This document shows positions 53,497-63,731 of a DNA stretch of 64,000 bases, piece by piece. Source of the stretch: Lepiota brunneoincarnata (taxonomy: Eukaryota; Basidiomycota; Agaricomycetes; Agaricales; Agaricaceae); contig JAEBUN010000019.1 in NCBI GenBank assembly GCA_023014365.1, positions 868,001 to 932,000 on the forward strand, written 5' to 3'. The notes under the pieces are model-generated. The model made no database searches, was not told where the DNA came from, and saw only the letters and a list, made by a program, of their open reading frames with translations. The translations under genes and the position numbers were made by a program. Numbering within the stretch: the stretch's first letter is position 1; each line of letters begins with the position of its first letter.

Positions 53497-53988
53497 CCAT
53501 CAGTGGTTCTCCCTATGTTTCACAATTGGAACCCATTTCCCAACTAGGTTATCCAATGTTTTGGCACCATAATTGGGTTGGCTCCTTCCATTTTAGTCTC
53601 CTGGAGTTCCCTGAATCTCCTCCAGACATCTAAACTTTAGTGAATAAATCAGGCAGCCTTGTCCCTTCTCCAGGTGACCCCTCAGATTGTAAACCATCAA
53701 TTTGCACTCTATTTTCCCTTGGTTTGTGGCTTCAGACAAATGTAGCTAGGAATATTTGTATACCCATGATGTACCATTAATCATTAATTATCCCTCTGCC
53801 AATGGGTTGACATATTAGAGCCTTGGGTCATGTCCTAGGTATTTCCTTGCCTGGCCAGCAACTCAGGACTCATTCTGGCTCTCTTATTCCCTATAGCTAA
53901 GGGTTATTAAGAGTTTCTGCCTCAATTCCAAGGGTATAGGTCAAATAAATTCGATTTTTCAGGTATATTCAAAATTTTGGTGTATTAA
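53497..53988. other. Unassigned non-coding DNA between C3 and gag fragment C5
   Basis: About 490 bp without recognisable coding. It ends ..gtgtattaaca directly before resumed C-type gag sequence, so it may be the end of an unidentified LTR or an inserted fragment. No partner found in the window. Confidence 0.35.
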
Positions 53989-55227
53989 CAGCACCCCCAG
54001 AAACACATTCCCCCAAAGGAACCAGTACCAACCAAATTGCAGACCAAATTGCCCCAACAACAATGTGCCATATGCACAATTCTATCAAAGGAGTAACACT
54101 CCCAAATTTACACCACAAGACCCACATGCCATGGAAATAGACCATGTCTTAATGGAAGAAGGATATGAAGATCCTTATTCCAAAATACCACAACTGGAAT
54201 ACACCAAAGAAGATCCCATCCAAGAATTATTAGAACTAGATGCTGTTGTCACCAGACAACAGATGAAAGCTTATCAGAAGCAAGAATGTTTCCAATGTGG
54301 AGCAAATGATTATTGGGTCAGCAAATACCCATACCCACCACCTACCAGACACCTCCCAGGAATGCATACCAATCTGCCACACCTGACCAGAAACCCAAAT
54401 TGTCCCCCTTTCCAAGGAAATATGCCTAACCCTGCTTCAAATCCCAACAATGCAAGTATTCCCTTGCTGTTGCAGAAGTCACATCCCAAATGCACCAAAT
54501 GGTGGATGAACTCAACCCCAAGTTACAACAGGAACTCCACTTTGCACTAGCTAAGGATCCGGAGATGTGTCCATTCCAGGATTTTTAAAATGGAATGCTG
54601 TCAATCGATGTGCCCCTGCACATTCCAGAATTCAGAAGGACTTTATGTACTCTCACTCCCAGAAGGACAATTTCTTGATAAACTCTGTACAATTATGACT
54701 TTCCCCAAATAAACAATCCCTTTTCCTACCCATTGAGATTTGGAGTGAATGAACATCAAAACTCATGGCCATCACTGCCCTAATTGACTCAGGAGCCCAA
54801 GGGAATTTCATTTCCCACAAAGTTGTTAAACAACATGGTTATCAAACCAAATGGCTGGACCAACCAATCCCTCTCAGCAACATTGATGGAACTGACAACC
54901 AACATGGCAAAATCCATGAATACATCAAAATCAAAACCATCATTGATGGAAGAGATTGCACACTAGAAGCATATGTCACAAACACCAGTGAGAAAGACCT
55001 CATCATTGGATTTCCCTGGTTAGAACAATACAATCCTAACATCAACTGGAAAACCAAAACATTCTCTTGGAAATCCCAAATCAATCACCAAGACTTTTCC
55101 AAACTCCTCAGAACCCTACAACAACCTGTCAAACTCAACTCCATTGCCATGGACATAATGGCTGGAAAAACCTCTCAACCCAAAGACAACCCAGAAGAAT
55201 ACATCAACCTTTCAAATGTTGACTGTG
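53989..55227 (+). pseudogene. C-family gag/protease fragment (C5), possibly the continuation of C4
   Basis: Starts inside gag (STPRNTFPQRNQYQPN), passes the knuckle region (CFQCGANDYWVSKY, last Cys lost), a frameshift near 54430, the gag end CPFQDF and the protease ITALIDSGAQGNFI (54765-55220), and stops at SNVD, before RT. The gap between the end of C4 gag (44977) and this start corresponds to about 500 bp of missing gag, so it could be the other side of C4, with C3 and 53497-53988 between. Decayed, non-functional. Confidence 0.8.
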
Positions 55228-57658
55228 AGAGAGGAAATGTGCCTGTGCATGAAACTTGGCATATGCTCCCTTCTTACATTGTCCATCACTCCCAATGTGT
55301 TGTGACTCCCAAGGCATTGTTGATCCTGGTGGCACAATGCCCCCCTCCCTCTTTAGTGTAGTTCTTTTCCTTTGTAGTGGTAGTTACACATTTATTTTTC
55401 TTTGCAACATATTCTATCTTTTGTCGCTAATTGTCTAGGACTTGTAGTATAAAACAGGTGTGTGAGCACCTCTAGGAGGAAGTTTTTTGGGGGGGAGCCT
55501 TGCTCTCATTCTCTTGTTTTAAACAACCTCTCATTCTTTACCCTCTGTCATTACCCTATTCCTAATTTCACTCCCTCTCATGTTCTTGCTCTTACGATGG
55601 ACTTGAGGCCTTGTAACCATTTTGCCAGTTACACTTGTTTTTACTATTTTGTTGCAAACACTGAAAAGTGGATTACTTTATGAGATTGAAAATGAAGTTT
55701 GTTAACAGGTTTGCTAATTCTGACTTTATAAGTTTGTGAGGGAGAGGTTGTCACAGATCTCTAGAAATATATTCAATTCTAGTGTTTTTAGGGTCTTAGT
55801 AAGTTATTCTCTTAGTCTCCAACTAGACAGACAGTTGTCCTATCTGAATACAATGGGAACTTTGATGGTCATTACTATATAATATGTTAACTAATGTCTT
55901 CACAATTTGATAAGTCAGGCAAAACACAAGCTTTTGCAATCAGTGAACCTCTGGAAACCTAGCGGACAACATGTTCTAATGGGCCCTAGCATACTACATC
56001 CTTTTCTCTTGACAAAACTATAAATTTACACTATCCAGCGAGACAGGCTTTTGACAAGCTCCTGCAGTAAGTGTCTTTAAGCTAGTAGGCCTAGCAGACA
56101 GTGTTATCTAATGGGCCCTAGTGCACTACAGCTTCTGAACAATGCAATAAAACTTTATACTACTCAGCGAGATAGGCTTCTTGTGAGCTCCTGCAGTAAG
56201 TATCTTTAAACTAGATAGACCTAGTGGACAGTGTTTTCAATGGGCCCTAGCATACTATGTTCACTTCTCAATTAAACAGCTCTACAATTCAATGGTATAC
56301 TTCTGAGGCAAGGCCTCTAAGAGGAACCCAAAGAAACGGAAGTTAGTGAACTTTCTACTTAAGAACAGAAGAGTTGTGGCAACTCATATTCAGTCCTTGA
56401 GTCAAGCAGAAGGGTCTATCAATATCTCAATCGTTTCAAAGGGTCTGGTTTTAAAGAGTATAACTTTTTAAATCTCTGGTGGTCTATGACCAAAGAAAAT
56501 TGTGTAAAATTGCTTTAAATTCCTATCCTAATCGACCATACAATCAGAGGGGGGAAATAGGCAAGCAGTTTCTTGCCTCCCATGTAATTTACAGATGAGT
56601 TTTTATAACATTATACAATTGACTTATGGGTATACCTGAAACAAGCCTTCAGCTTCATCATTTTATTGTCTCCTCATCATTTAGGAGCATCATTCTATAA
56701 GTTCTGATATCAGCGACATAATTTGCTCTCAGGAACTTGCTCCCTAAGTGCCTGGTTATTTATATCACAGCCAGTTGGGTTAGCAAGTTTACTCACTTTT
56801 TATCTTTTTCTTGGATTCTCCACACCCGGGTTCTCAACCCTAATGTTCTAAAAGTTCTCTTCCATAGCCTTCAGGCAGTAAACTAATAGTAGAATTTAAT
56901 TAGCTTGTTTCATTCTTATCAATCTTTATTTTCTAGTCCATCATTTCTGGTCTCTTTTGTTACTATGAGGGAGCATCCATCCCTGAGTACCCTCTTAGAT
57001 ACCCCCATCCAATCTTTTATCTTTCAATACCATCAGAGCTGTTTCAAGGGGACATTCTTGTCAGGGCATTAGCTAATCCCTACATTCTTTTGTCAAGATT
57101 CACTCCCAGACCTGTTATTATGACTAGGTACCATCCAGATGACATAGGTGTTGCGACTTGTCTGCTTTCTAGGGCAGAGGTGAAGAAATGGGTCTTTTGT
57201 GCAGTCATGAGTATCTTAACTAATATCTTAGTTAACATGGTATTGGATACAATGCTCAGGTACATTCATACCAGAGTCATTCTTCCATAGCCTTATCACT
57301 AATAAGTTAGTTAACATCACTTTTACTTGTCTGGGTGTTCTGGTTCTGTTTCTGAGATGTCTGCCTTCACATATTTTAGATAGTATTCTAAGTCTCTCGC
57401 ACCCAGTGTCTGACCATGGCCATGTACTGATATTATTTGGTAATGGAGAGTTAGTTACTTTATTAGCTAGTGATTTCACAAATGAAATGATTTTGCAGTG
57501 CAACAACGCAACTTTTTGTTCTATAACTGGAGCCCACCACAAGAGGCTTCTAGGTCTATCTATCCATCAACATCACTCGCTTGCTCTCCCAGGAGCTCTT
57601 GCTTGCTGTCTGAGACCCAACCCTAGATCTGTCTGACACCTCTATTCCTCAGAACCTT
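55228..57658. other. 2.4 kb of unassigned non-coding DNA
   Basis: No protein homology recognised. Begins TGTGAGAGAGG at a sharp break in C5, with a TATAAAAC box at about 55448 and pyrimidine-rich DNA after it, so the first ~480 bp may be an LTR. Further right are tandem repeats (55956-56270) and AT-rich DNA leading into the E-type gag at 57659, for which it may include the LTR and leader. Confidence 0.4.
55956..56270 (+). repeat. Tandem repeat, ~130-bp unit, about 2.4 diverged copies
   Basis: Units start near 55956, 56088 and 56218. Shared blocks: cctagcggacaacatg / cctagcagacagtg / cctagtggacagtg, aatgggccctag[c/t]..acta, cagcgaga[c/t]aggctt and gctcctgcagtaag. Spacing is regular (132 and 130 bp). 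Confidence 0.75.
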
Positions 57659-58396
57659 ATGCCCTACTATCCCTTTTCCAACTTGTCAACAGCATCTTCA
57701 TTTTATATGGTATCTTGGCACACACCAGATTTGACAATGGCGTATTATGGAGCAAACTTTTACAATGATCAGCTCACTTGGGCCAGCACCCCAACAAGAA
57801 ACCCTAACCCAAGCTGTGACCCAGCACCCCATTATGGTAATTATGCCCAGCCAGGTCCCCCAAGGCCTGGCTTTGTTCCTACGCAATGGGGCAATCCAGC
57901 AGATTCACCACCATTGTCCTCAATGGCACTACTATCAATAACTGCAAGCTCTGGATCATCTTCATCAACAACAACCAGTTCCCCAGCAGGAAACCCCTTA
58001 GCACTGCAGGCTCCTCTGGCCTCTCAGCAGGCACCCCTGCCCCCACCACAGCTGCAGGTCTCTTGGATTCCTCAACAAGTGCCCTCTCAGGCTCCACAGC
58101 AGCCACCACCCCACTACTAGCCAGCAGCACCTGTCTAGCCCCAGCATATCTACCATCACTATCATGCCCCCCAGTCTAACTGACACATGCCAGCTCCTCA
58201 TGACCATGGGACCCCCAAATTTGATAGCCAGCTGCTCTTGCTCATGTGGTTCTTCGACAAGATCAAAATCTTGGGTAACAATTGTGGTTTAACAGCTCAC
58301 AAGCTGATTCAGCATAACCTCCATTATCTAGACAGTTGAGAATATGAGGTTTGGCAATCCTGCATTGCTACTCAGGGCCATGACTGGGACCATTTC
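57659..58396 (+). pseudogene. E-type gypsy gag, N-terminal part (E2), interrupted by a LINE
   Basis: ATG 57659 opens 153 residues rich in Pro, Gln and Ser (PQAPQQPPPHY); after TAG, TAG and TGA codons the same frame continues DHGTPKFDSQ, MWFFDKIKILGNNCGLTAHKLIQH, LHYLDS*EYEVW, which resembles the capsid start of a gypsy group found in agaricomycetes (KFDG..., helical repeats). It stops at the poly(T) end of the LINE inserted at 58397. Same element type as E1 by inference; no overlap to confirm. Confidence 0.55.
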
Positions 58397-58419
58397 TTTT
58401 TTTTTTTTTTTTTTTTTTT
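58397..58419 (-). repeat. Poly(A) tail of the LINE (poly(T) on plus)
   Basis: 23 consecutive T at the exact junction between E2 gag and the LINE 3' UTR. Confidence 0.95.
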
Positions 58420-58474
58420 AAATCAACAATTTATTTTGCAGGGCCTGTTAGCAGTCTGCACCAATGAGTATCTA

Positions 58475-61046
58475 CTACATTGGATTAGCTAAAGAGATGG
58501 GGCCAGAGGCCCCATGTGATAAACTATGTATGGCTGCAAAGGGAGGGGGGGAAGGTGGCAGAGAGGGAGAAGAGGGTGGTTGGCTCACTCTGGAGGCAGG
58601 AATCCCTTGGGAAGCAGTAGGCTTTGGAGGAAAGGCAAAGGCAGCTGGGTTGTCTTGGAGAAATTGAACTAAGTCAGAGAGCAGCAGGGAAGTGTTGTGC
58701 TGAAGGTTGGACTTTGTCCTTGAGAAGTAGAGGCAGTCATAAAGGATGTGGTTCTGGGTCTCCAGGAGTTCACCACATTGGCATTGGACTGGTTCATCAG
58801 GGAAGAACTGCTGGTGGTATTTCCCAATAGGGGCATGGCTGGTAATACAGTGGGTGAGGTGAGCAGTGAGAGATGGTGGGTCCTTGGTGGTTAAGATGAG
58901 CCAAGTTCCATGGTGTAAGGATGATGGGGCAAAGGGCTTGTTGCTTTTATCAAAGATGGTGAGAAATTGGGAGCCATAGTATTTGGATGAGGCTGCAAAG
59001 TCCTTCTGCCACTCAGCAGATGCAGTAAGAGAAGCCTGAGCCTGCAGGAAGTCCAGTGTGGTTGGAGAAGCTGCAGAAGCAGGAAAGCGTGCAGATTTGG
59101 CCTCATGAGTGACTGAAGCCAAGGCAGGGAGCTGCCATGTGGAGGGGATTGAGACAAACTTGACTGTCTGGGAGGAAGAAGCTGCCAGCCAGGGGAATAA
59201 GGCCTTAATGACTGCCAGAGAGTGAGCCTGTCCAGAGTGGGGGAAGGGATCAAGGATGGTTTTACAAGAAGAAAAAGAAGAAGAAGAGATAAGGACAGTA
59301 ATATCTGAAGCATTATCAACAAGAGAGAGAGAAGTACATAAACTAGAGTGCAAGGCAAATAAGGTAGCACAGGATTGTTGACCCTGACCAGGGGAGAGAG
59401 ATACACTAAAAATAGAGGAAGAAGAGAGGGTGATAGCAACTGAGGCTGATGTGCACAGCCCAGAATTGGGAAGGGGAGAGTGGGTAGAAATGAAAACTAA
59501 GGGAGAGAACTGGGAACAAGAGGAGGAGGAAATGATGGTGTCTACCCTACTGTGAAAGAGCTGAATCTCCACAGGTGTGTGGGACCCAGGAGGAAGAGAG
59601 AGAAAGGAAAACCTATCTGAATATAAGTTAAGTAGGCGTTGGCCTGGTCTACCAACAGAAGGGAAAGAAATCAGAGGGTCAGTGGCCTTGGCAGCCAACC
59701 TGTCAAAGTCCTGGAGAGCACCACCAGTCTGTCTGTGAATGCCTGGGGCAAGGAAGGGGATGATCAGTGGGTGCTTGACTGTGGAGGTAGAGCACCAATC
59801 CAGGAGGGAGTGAAGGGCATGAGTGTGGTGAAGCCTGCGAATGCAGAGGGCAGTTCTATCACACAGTTTGCAAAGATGAAGGTGGAGGGGGGATAAGGCC
59901 AGCTAGTGCATTGACTCCCCCAACAGGAGAGGTCCTAAATGCACCTGTGATCCAGAGGCCAGCCTTGCATTGAGCATGTCGGAGCTGAGAGAGGAGGCCC
60001 TTCACTTGGGCACCATGGAAGAACCATAAGGAAGAGCCATAAGTCATGATAGGGACTACACAGGAATGATAGAGGAGATGCTTCTGGTCTGCAGTGAGGC
60101 CCCAGGCAGAGTTGCCAAGCATCCCCATAGCATGCACAGTAGTAAGGGCCTTGGTAGAATAGAACCATACATGGGCATTGAAGGATAGCCACCAGTCAAA
60201 CCAGAAGCCCAGGTATTTCCAGACTGGTTTGGCAGTCAGAGGAGTGTCACCTGAGAAGAGAGCAAATCCAAGGTCTAAAGGAGCCACATCATTGTGGTGG
60301 CAGGAAAAGTGGAACACCTCTGTTTTGGAGTGCTCCAGAACTAAGCCAAGAGAGTCCATCAAGGAGTGAATGACTGCATAAGCCTGGCAGAGAACAGCCA
60401 AGTTGTCAGCCCAGTCCTTGTGCTGCACAATAAGAAGGCCATCATCCACAAAAGAAAGAGCTGTAGCATTAATGTGGTCCATGGAGGAATGATGATCAAA
60501 GAGATGGAGGATGGGAGCCACAATAAGGGCAGAGAGGACAGGAGAGAGTGCAGAGCCCTGGCCTACACCCACACTAGAAGGATACCACTCAGATTCAGCA
60601 GAGCCCCATACAAAGCATGTGCAGCATCCCACCAAATAAGACTGGAAGAAGGAGACAAGGGAAGCAGGAAAGCCCATAAGTCAAAGGATTTCCAGTAGAA
60701 TCTCATGATTAATGGAGGGGAAGAACTGGGCAATGTCAAATGCCAGTACACTAGAGACAAGGCCCTTGGCCCAGCCAGCACAAACTACATGAGTGAGGAA
60801 GAGACCAGCATCTTCAGTGGACCTCTGGATGATGCCTCCCAGTTGATTGGAGTGGAAGATTCCATTAGATACAGCATCAAACTGCATGCAGCAGGCAATC
60901 ATCTTCTCAATAAGCTTTCCTAGGGTATTAAGGAGGGCAATTGGGTGGAAAGACTTGGAAGTGGAGTAAGTCCTCACCCATGAAAAAACACTGGGGGATA
61001 ATGCCCACACAGTCCTCTAGGAAGGACAGTGCTGTGGCCTGGTTAT
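58475..61046 (-). pseudogene. LINE ORF2: reverse transcriptase, RNase H-like region and C-terminal Cys/His motif
   Basis: On the minus strand: RT from SFHPIALLNTLGKLIEKMIA (about 60950), LAFDIAQFFPSINHE (60720), GVGQGSALSPVLSAL (60560), catalytic LSFVDDGLL (60450), WKYLGFWFD (60210); a connection region; a region with RNase H-like spacing (HSGQAHSLAVIKAL, 59220) but without clear catalytic acids; and a terminal CQCGELLETQNHILYDC motif (58780), typical of the C-terminal knuckle of such LINEs. Two lesions only: TGA at 60678-60680 (EIL*LMGF, probably CGA) and a frameshift in a C-run near 59890. The endonuclease and ORF1 are not in view. Confidence 0.9.
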
Positions 61047-61431
61047 TGTTATCAGAAGTCTTATCAGAAGGACAGTTATTTTTAGTTTACATTCCCATGT
61101 CACTATGAAAACATCAGTAGTGTACATCAGAAGGACTATTCTTAGTTTATGCCTCATGTCCCTTATCTCTGACTCATAGTTACTCTGGTCCGGACCATTA
61201 TGGTAGGGGTACAGCCACACTTGGAAGTATATAAGGATATAGTACATTACCTTGTATCCTTATCTTAGTGTTATACAGTTCTTGCCTCCTATATCTCTTT
61301 GCCCTTAAACTGGCTGGACTATAGTACTCTGTTGTCTCCAAGTCACGCCTAGTAGGACAAGACCAAGTCTGTATAGCCATCTTGCCTTGAATGCCATGCT
61401 ACTCAAGAGTGAACCCCTAACCTGGGTAACA
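61047..61431 (+). repeat. 5' LTR of C6
   Basis: 385 bp, TGTTATCAGAAG..CCTGGGTAACA; followed by aaacactaagata. Confidence 0.93.
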
Positions 61432-61527
61432 AAACACTAAGATACTCTGCTGCTTATCTCTTGCTCACCCTCTACTCTACTCTGTCAACGTACTGAATGC
61501 ATCAAGATACTCTGGTCATTCAAAACA

Positions 61528-61785
61528 ATGTATGAAAGAAAACTGCCCCTCTGTGTAGCCATTACTACATCCCTCAATCTCTCCCCACCAGAAGACCTGG
61601 CTTACCTACTCATTTTCATCTTTACCTCCACCACCACTCTCATCACATATCAAATAATCACCCTAGAACTTGAATGCATCATGTGCCCTTGCCACTGCTG
61701 TGTTGTCAGATTGTGGAGCTTGTACTCAGGAATCTCCATCATTGCAACCCAATTTTTCATTCTTCTAGCGGTAATCAACCGCTAG
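61528..61785 (+). CDS. C6 small membrane ORF (ORF-M)
   Basis: 85 residues from ATG 61528 to TAG: MYERKLPLCVAITTSLNLS, AYLLIFIFTSTTTLITYQII, LELECIMCPCHCCVVRLW, LYSGISIIATQFFILLAVI, NR. Same two membrane segments and CPCHCC loop as C1, C2 and C4, with scattered conservative replacements. Lies about 100 bp inside the LTR, directly before gag and in its frame. No known family recognised. Confidence 0.68.
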   Translation: MYERKLPLCVAITTSLNLSPPEDLAYLLIFIFTSTTTLITYQIITLELECIMCPCHCCVVRLWSLYSGISIIATQFFILLAVINR

Positions 61786-61797
61786 AAAACCATCACC

Positions 61798-63313
61798 ACA
61801 CCTCCCAAGAAGTTCTTGGCCTGAGAAACTCCATCACCTCCTCCTAAATTGAGAAGTAGAATCTCCAGATCAGGAACCCAAAATCCAGATCTCAGAAGAA
61901 ATCCTATACCCACTCAAACACCATTGCCATTTTATTCCCCATCTCCATTTGACTCACCCACTCCATGTGCATTTATATCCACATGCACTCAAACAAACTT
62001 TGCCAAAGAACTAGTGGAACAACAAAGATTACAACACAAAAAAGAATTAAAAGAATATTACAAACAAGAAGGAAAGGAATGCAAAGAAGCCAAAGAATAT
62101 TGTGCTAAAGTAAACCCACTAAATGACTTTGAACTTCAAAAACTCAAATACACCCTCAAACAACCAAGACAACTCTCCCAATCAGAAGAAGACCTATGTA
62201 TGCATCACAAATATGCAGTAAATCAAGGAAAACCCCCCCCAGTAGACAACAACTCAGACATCTACATCACTGACAACAACCAATCAGAACCTGACCCTCA
62301 ACCACCCACATTACCCACACCAGTACAACCCTTAGCCCTACCAGCACCACTGCTGCCACCACCCGGACAACTACAAATAACGGCCACTGCACAAAACCCA
62401 AAGGAGCTAGGACTCCTCAAACCCATCGCCTTTGATGGAACCAGAAGACTATTCAAAGACTGGATCTTCCAATGTGAAGTTTATGTACTCACTAACATGA
62501 CCACTTACAACAACAACCTTGCCAGAACCCTATTTGTCTTATCAACAATGCAATCAGGAGATGCCCAAGCCTGGGCCAGACAATACCTCCATGAGAGGAA
62601 CACCCAAACCCAAGCAGGACAACCCATAACAATGGAGTCATGGGACAACTTCACTGCCTGGCTTAGAGCCAACTTCACCCTGGCAGATGAACATGCATAT
62701 GCATATACCAGACTCCAAACCCTGCACCAAGCAGGCAAACCAATGACTGAATTCAACGCTCAGTTTAAAGAACTTGTCCATCAATCTGGACTTAACAAAG
62801 ATTGCACCCTGATTGATCTCTATCGCAAAGCAATCGATCGCCATATTGCAATGAAGATCAATGAATTGGAGAACCCTCTGACAACCATCACCGCTTGGTA
62901 TACCCAAGCCAACAAACTTGATGATAACTTCTACAGAATCAATGCCCTCTATGGCACCCCCAGGAACACATTCCCTCAGAGGAACCAATATCAACCTAAC
63001 TGCAGACCAAGCCATCCAGACAACAATGTGCCCTATGCACAATTTTACCAAAGGAGCAATGCTCCCAGATTCATGCCATGCAACCCACATACCATGGAAA
63101 TAGACCATGCTGCAATGGAAGAAGGATTTGAAGACCCTTATCCTGAAATTCCACAACCAGAATATGCTGAAGAAGACTCCGCACAAGAACCATTGGAGTT
63201 AGATGCTGTTGTCACCAGACAACAAATGAAATTATATCAGAACCAAGAATGCTTCTGATGTGGAGCTAAAGACCATTGGGTCAGTAAATGCCCACAACCA
63301 CCACCAACCAGAT
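61798..63313 (+). pseudogene. C6 gag, nearly intact but for two or three lesions
   Basis: Reads from the former start (ACACCTCCC where C3 and C4 have ATGCCTCC) KKFLA*ETPSPP, then open from 61849 to 63258 (469 residues): SRSRISRSGTQNP, coiled-coil-like EYYKQEGKECKEAKEY, LNDFELQKLKYTL, KELGLLKPIAFDGTRRLFKDW, capsid-like core (MTEFNAQFKELVHQSGL) and acidic linker, to NQECF. TGA at 63256-63258 replaces the CGA of C2 in the zinc knuckle (CFRCGAKDHW). Because this frame is open far upstream of the ATG used in C2, it shows the real extent of Gag. Confidence 0.88.
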
Positions 63314-63652
63314 TGTAAGGGGACTGGCGTCGTGTGCTTTGCATTGCGCCCCCCCTTACGCAAGGTACTTCTAGGGACCTGTGGTTGGACATCCGGGCTC
63401 GGCCTTCTTAGCCGATGCCTGATGCCCGAGCCCGGTCTCGGCCTTTGGCCACCCCCATCCCCAAGCCCGATCTGCGGGCGACTTCTATTATTAGTTGCTT
63501 GTTTATTGTTTGCGTACGTTATTACTGGTAGCTATCGTAGTGTCTGGTTACCCGGTCTGTGCGCAGACCACTATGTATATATATAGCGTGGGTGGCGATT
63601 GTAATCGCCACCTGAATATCAACTTGGTTCCGGTGCCTTACTTCCCCTAACA
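63314..63652 (+). repeat. 5' LTR of a family F gypsy element (F3)
   Basis: 339 bp, TGTAAGGGGA..TCCCCTAACA. TATATATATA at 63576-63585, inverted repeat ggtggcgat/atcgccacc, and ACCTGAATAT (63610-63619) 34 bp after the TATA box, complementary to 63655-63664. CpG-rich and undamaged. Because coding sequence follows and no duplication closes the LTR (cagat versus gaata), this is the start of a full element, not a solo LTR. Confidence 0.88.
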
Positions 63653-63654
63653 GA

Positions 63655-63664
63655 ATATTCAGGT
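63655..63664 (+). other. Primer-binding site of F3 (self-priming type)
   Basis: atattcaggt, two bases inside the LTR, perfectly complementary to acctgaatat at 63610-63619. Confidence 0.62.
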
Positions 63665-63731
63665 CTCTACGCGGACTTGCCACCCTAGCTCTCTGCACCC
63701 CATCTACCCTGTCCCCAGCCCTATCGCCAGT

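Larger units (their letters stand above)
58397..61046 (-). mobile_element. LINE (non-LTR retrotransposon), 3' part, Tad-like
   Basis: Minus orientation: poly(A) tail visible as a T-run at 58397-58419, then a short 3' UTR and ORF2. It lacks LTRs and contains an RT with FVDD. The 5' part is separated at 61046 by LTR C6 and presumably continues beyond the window. Inserted in E2 gag. Confidence 0.9.
61047..63313 (+). mobile_element. Gypsy element C6, 5' part, interrupted by element F3
   Basis: 5' LTR, self-priming site, ORF-M and most of gag; cut in the zinc-knuckle region at 63313 by the F3 LTR. The rest should lie beyond the window. Inserted in the LINE. Confidence 0.93.

Noticed and set aside
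59859..60677. Reverse transcriptase ORF as part of a gypsy or copia element
   Set aside because: No LTRs or integrase; poly(A) tail at the 3' end, and RT motif order plus the C-terminal Cys/His motif fit a LINE.
63314..63652. F3 LTR as a solo LTR
   Set aside because: Flanking bases do not repeat and a primer site plus open gag start follow directly, so it is the 5' LTR of a longer element.
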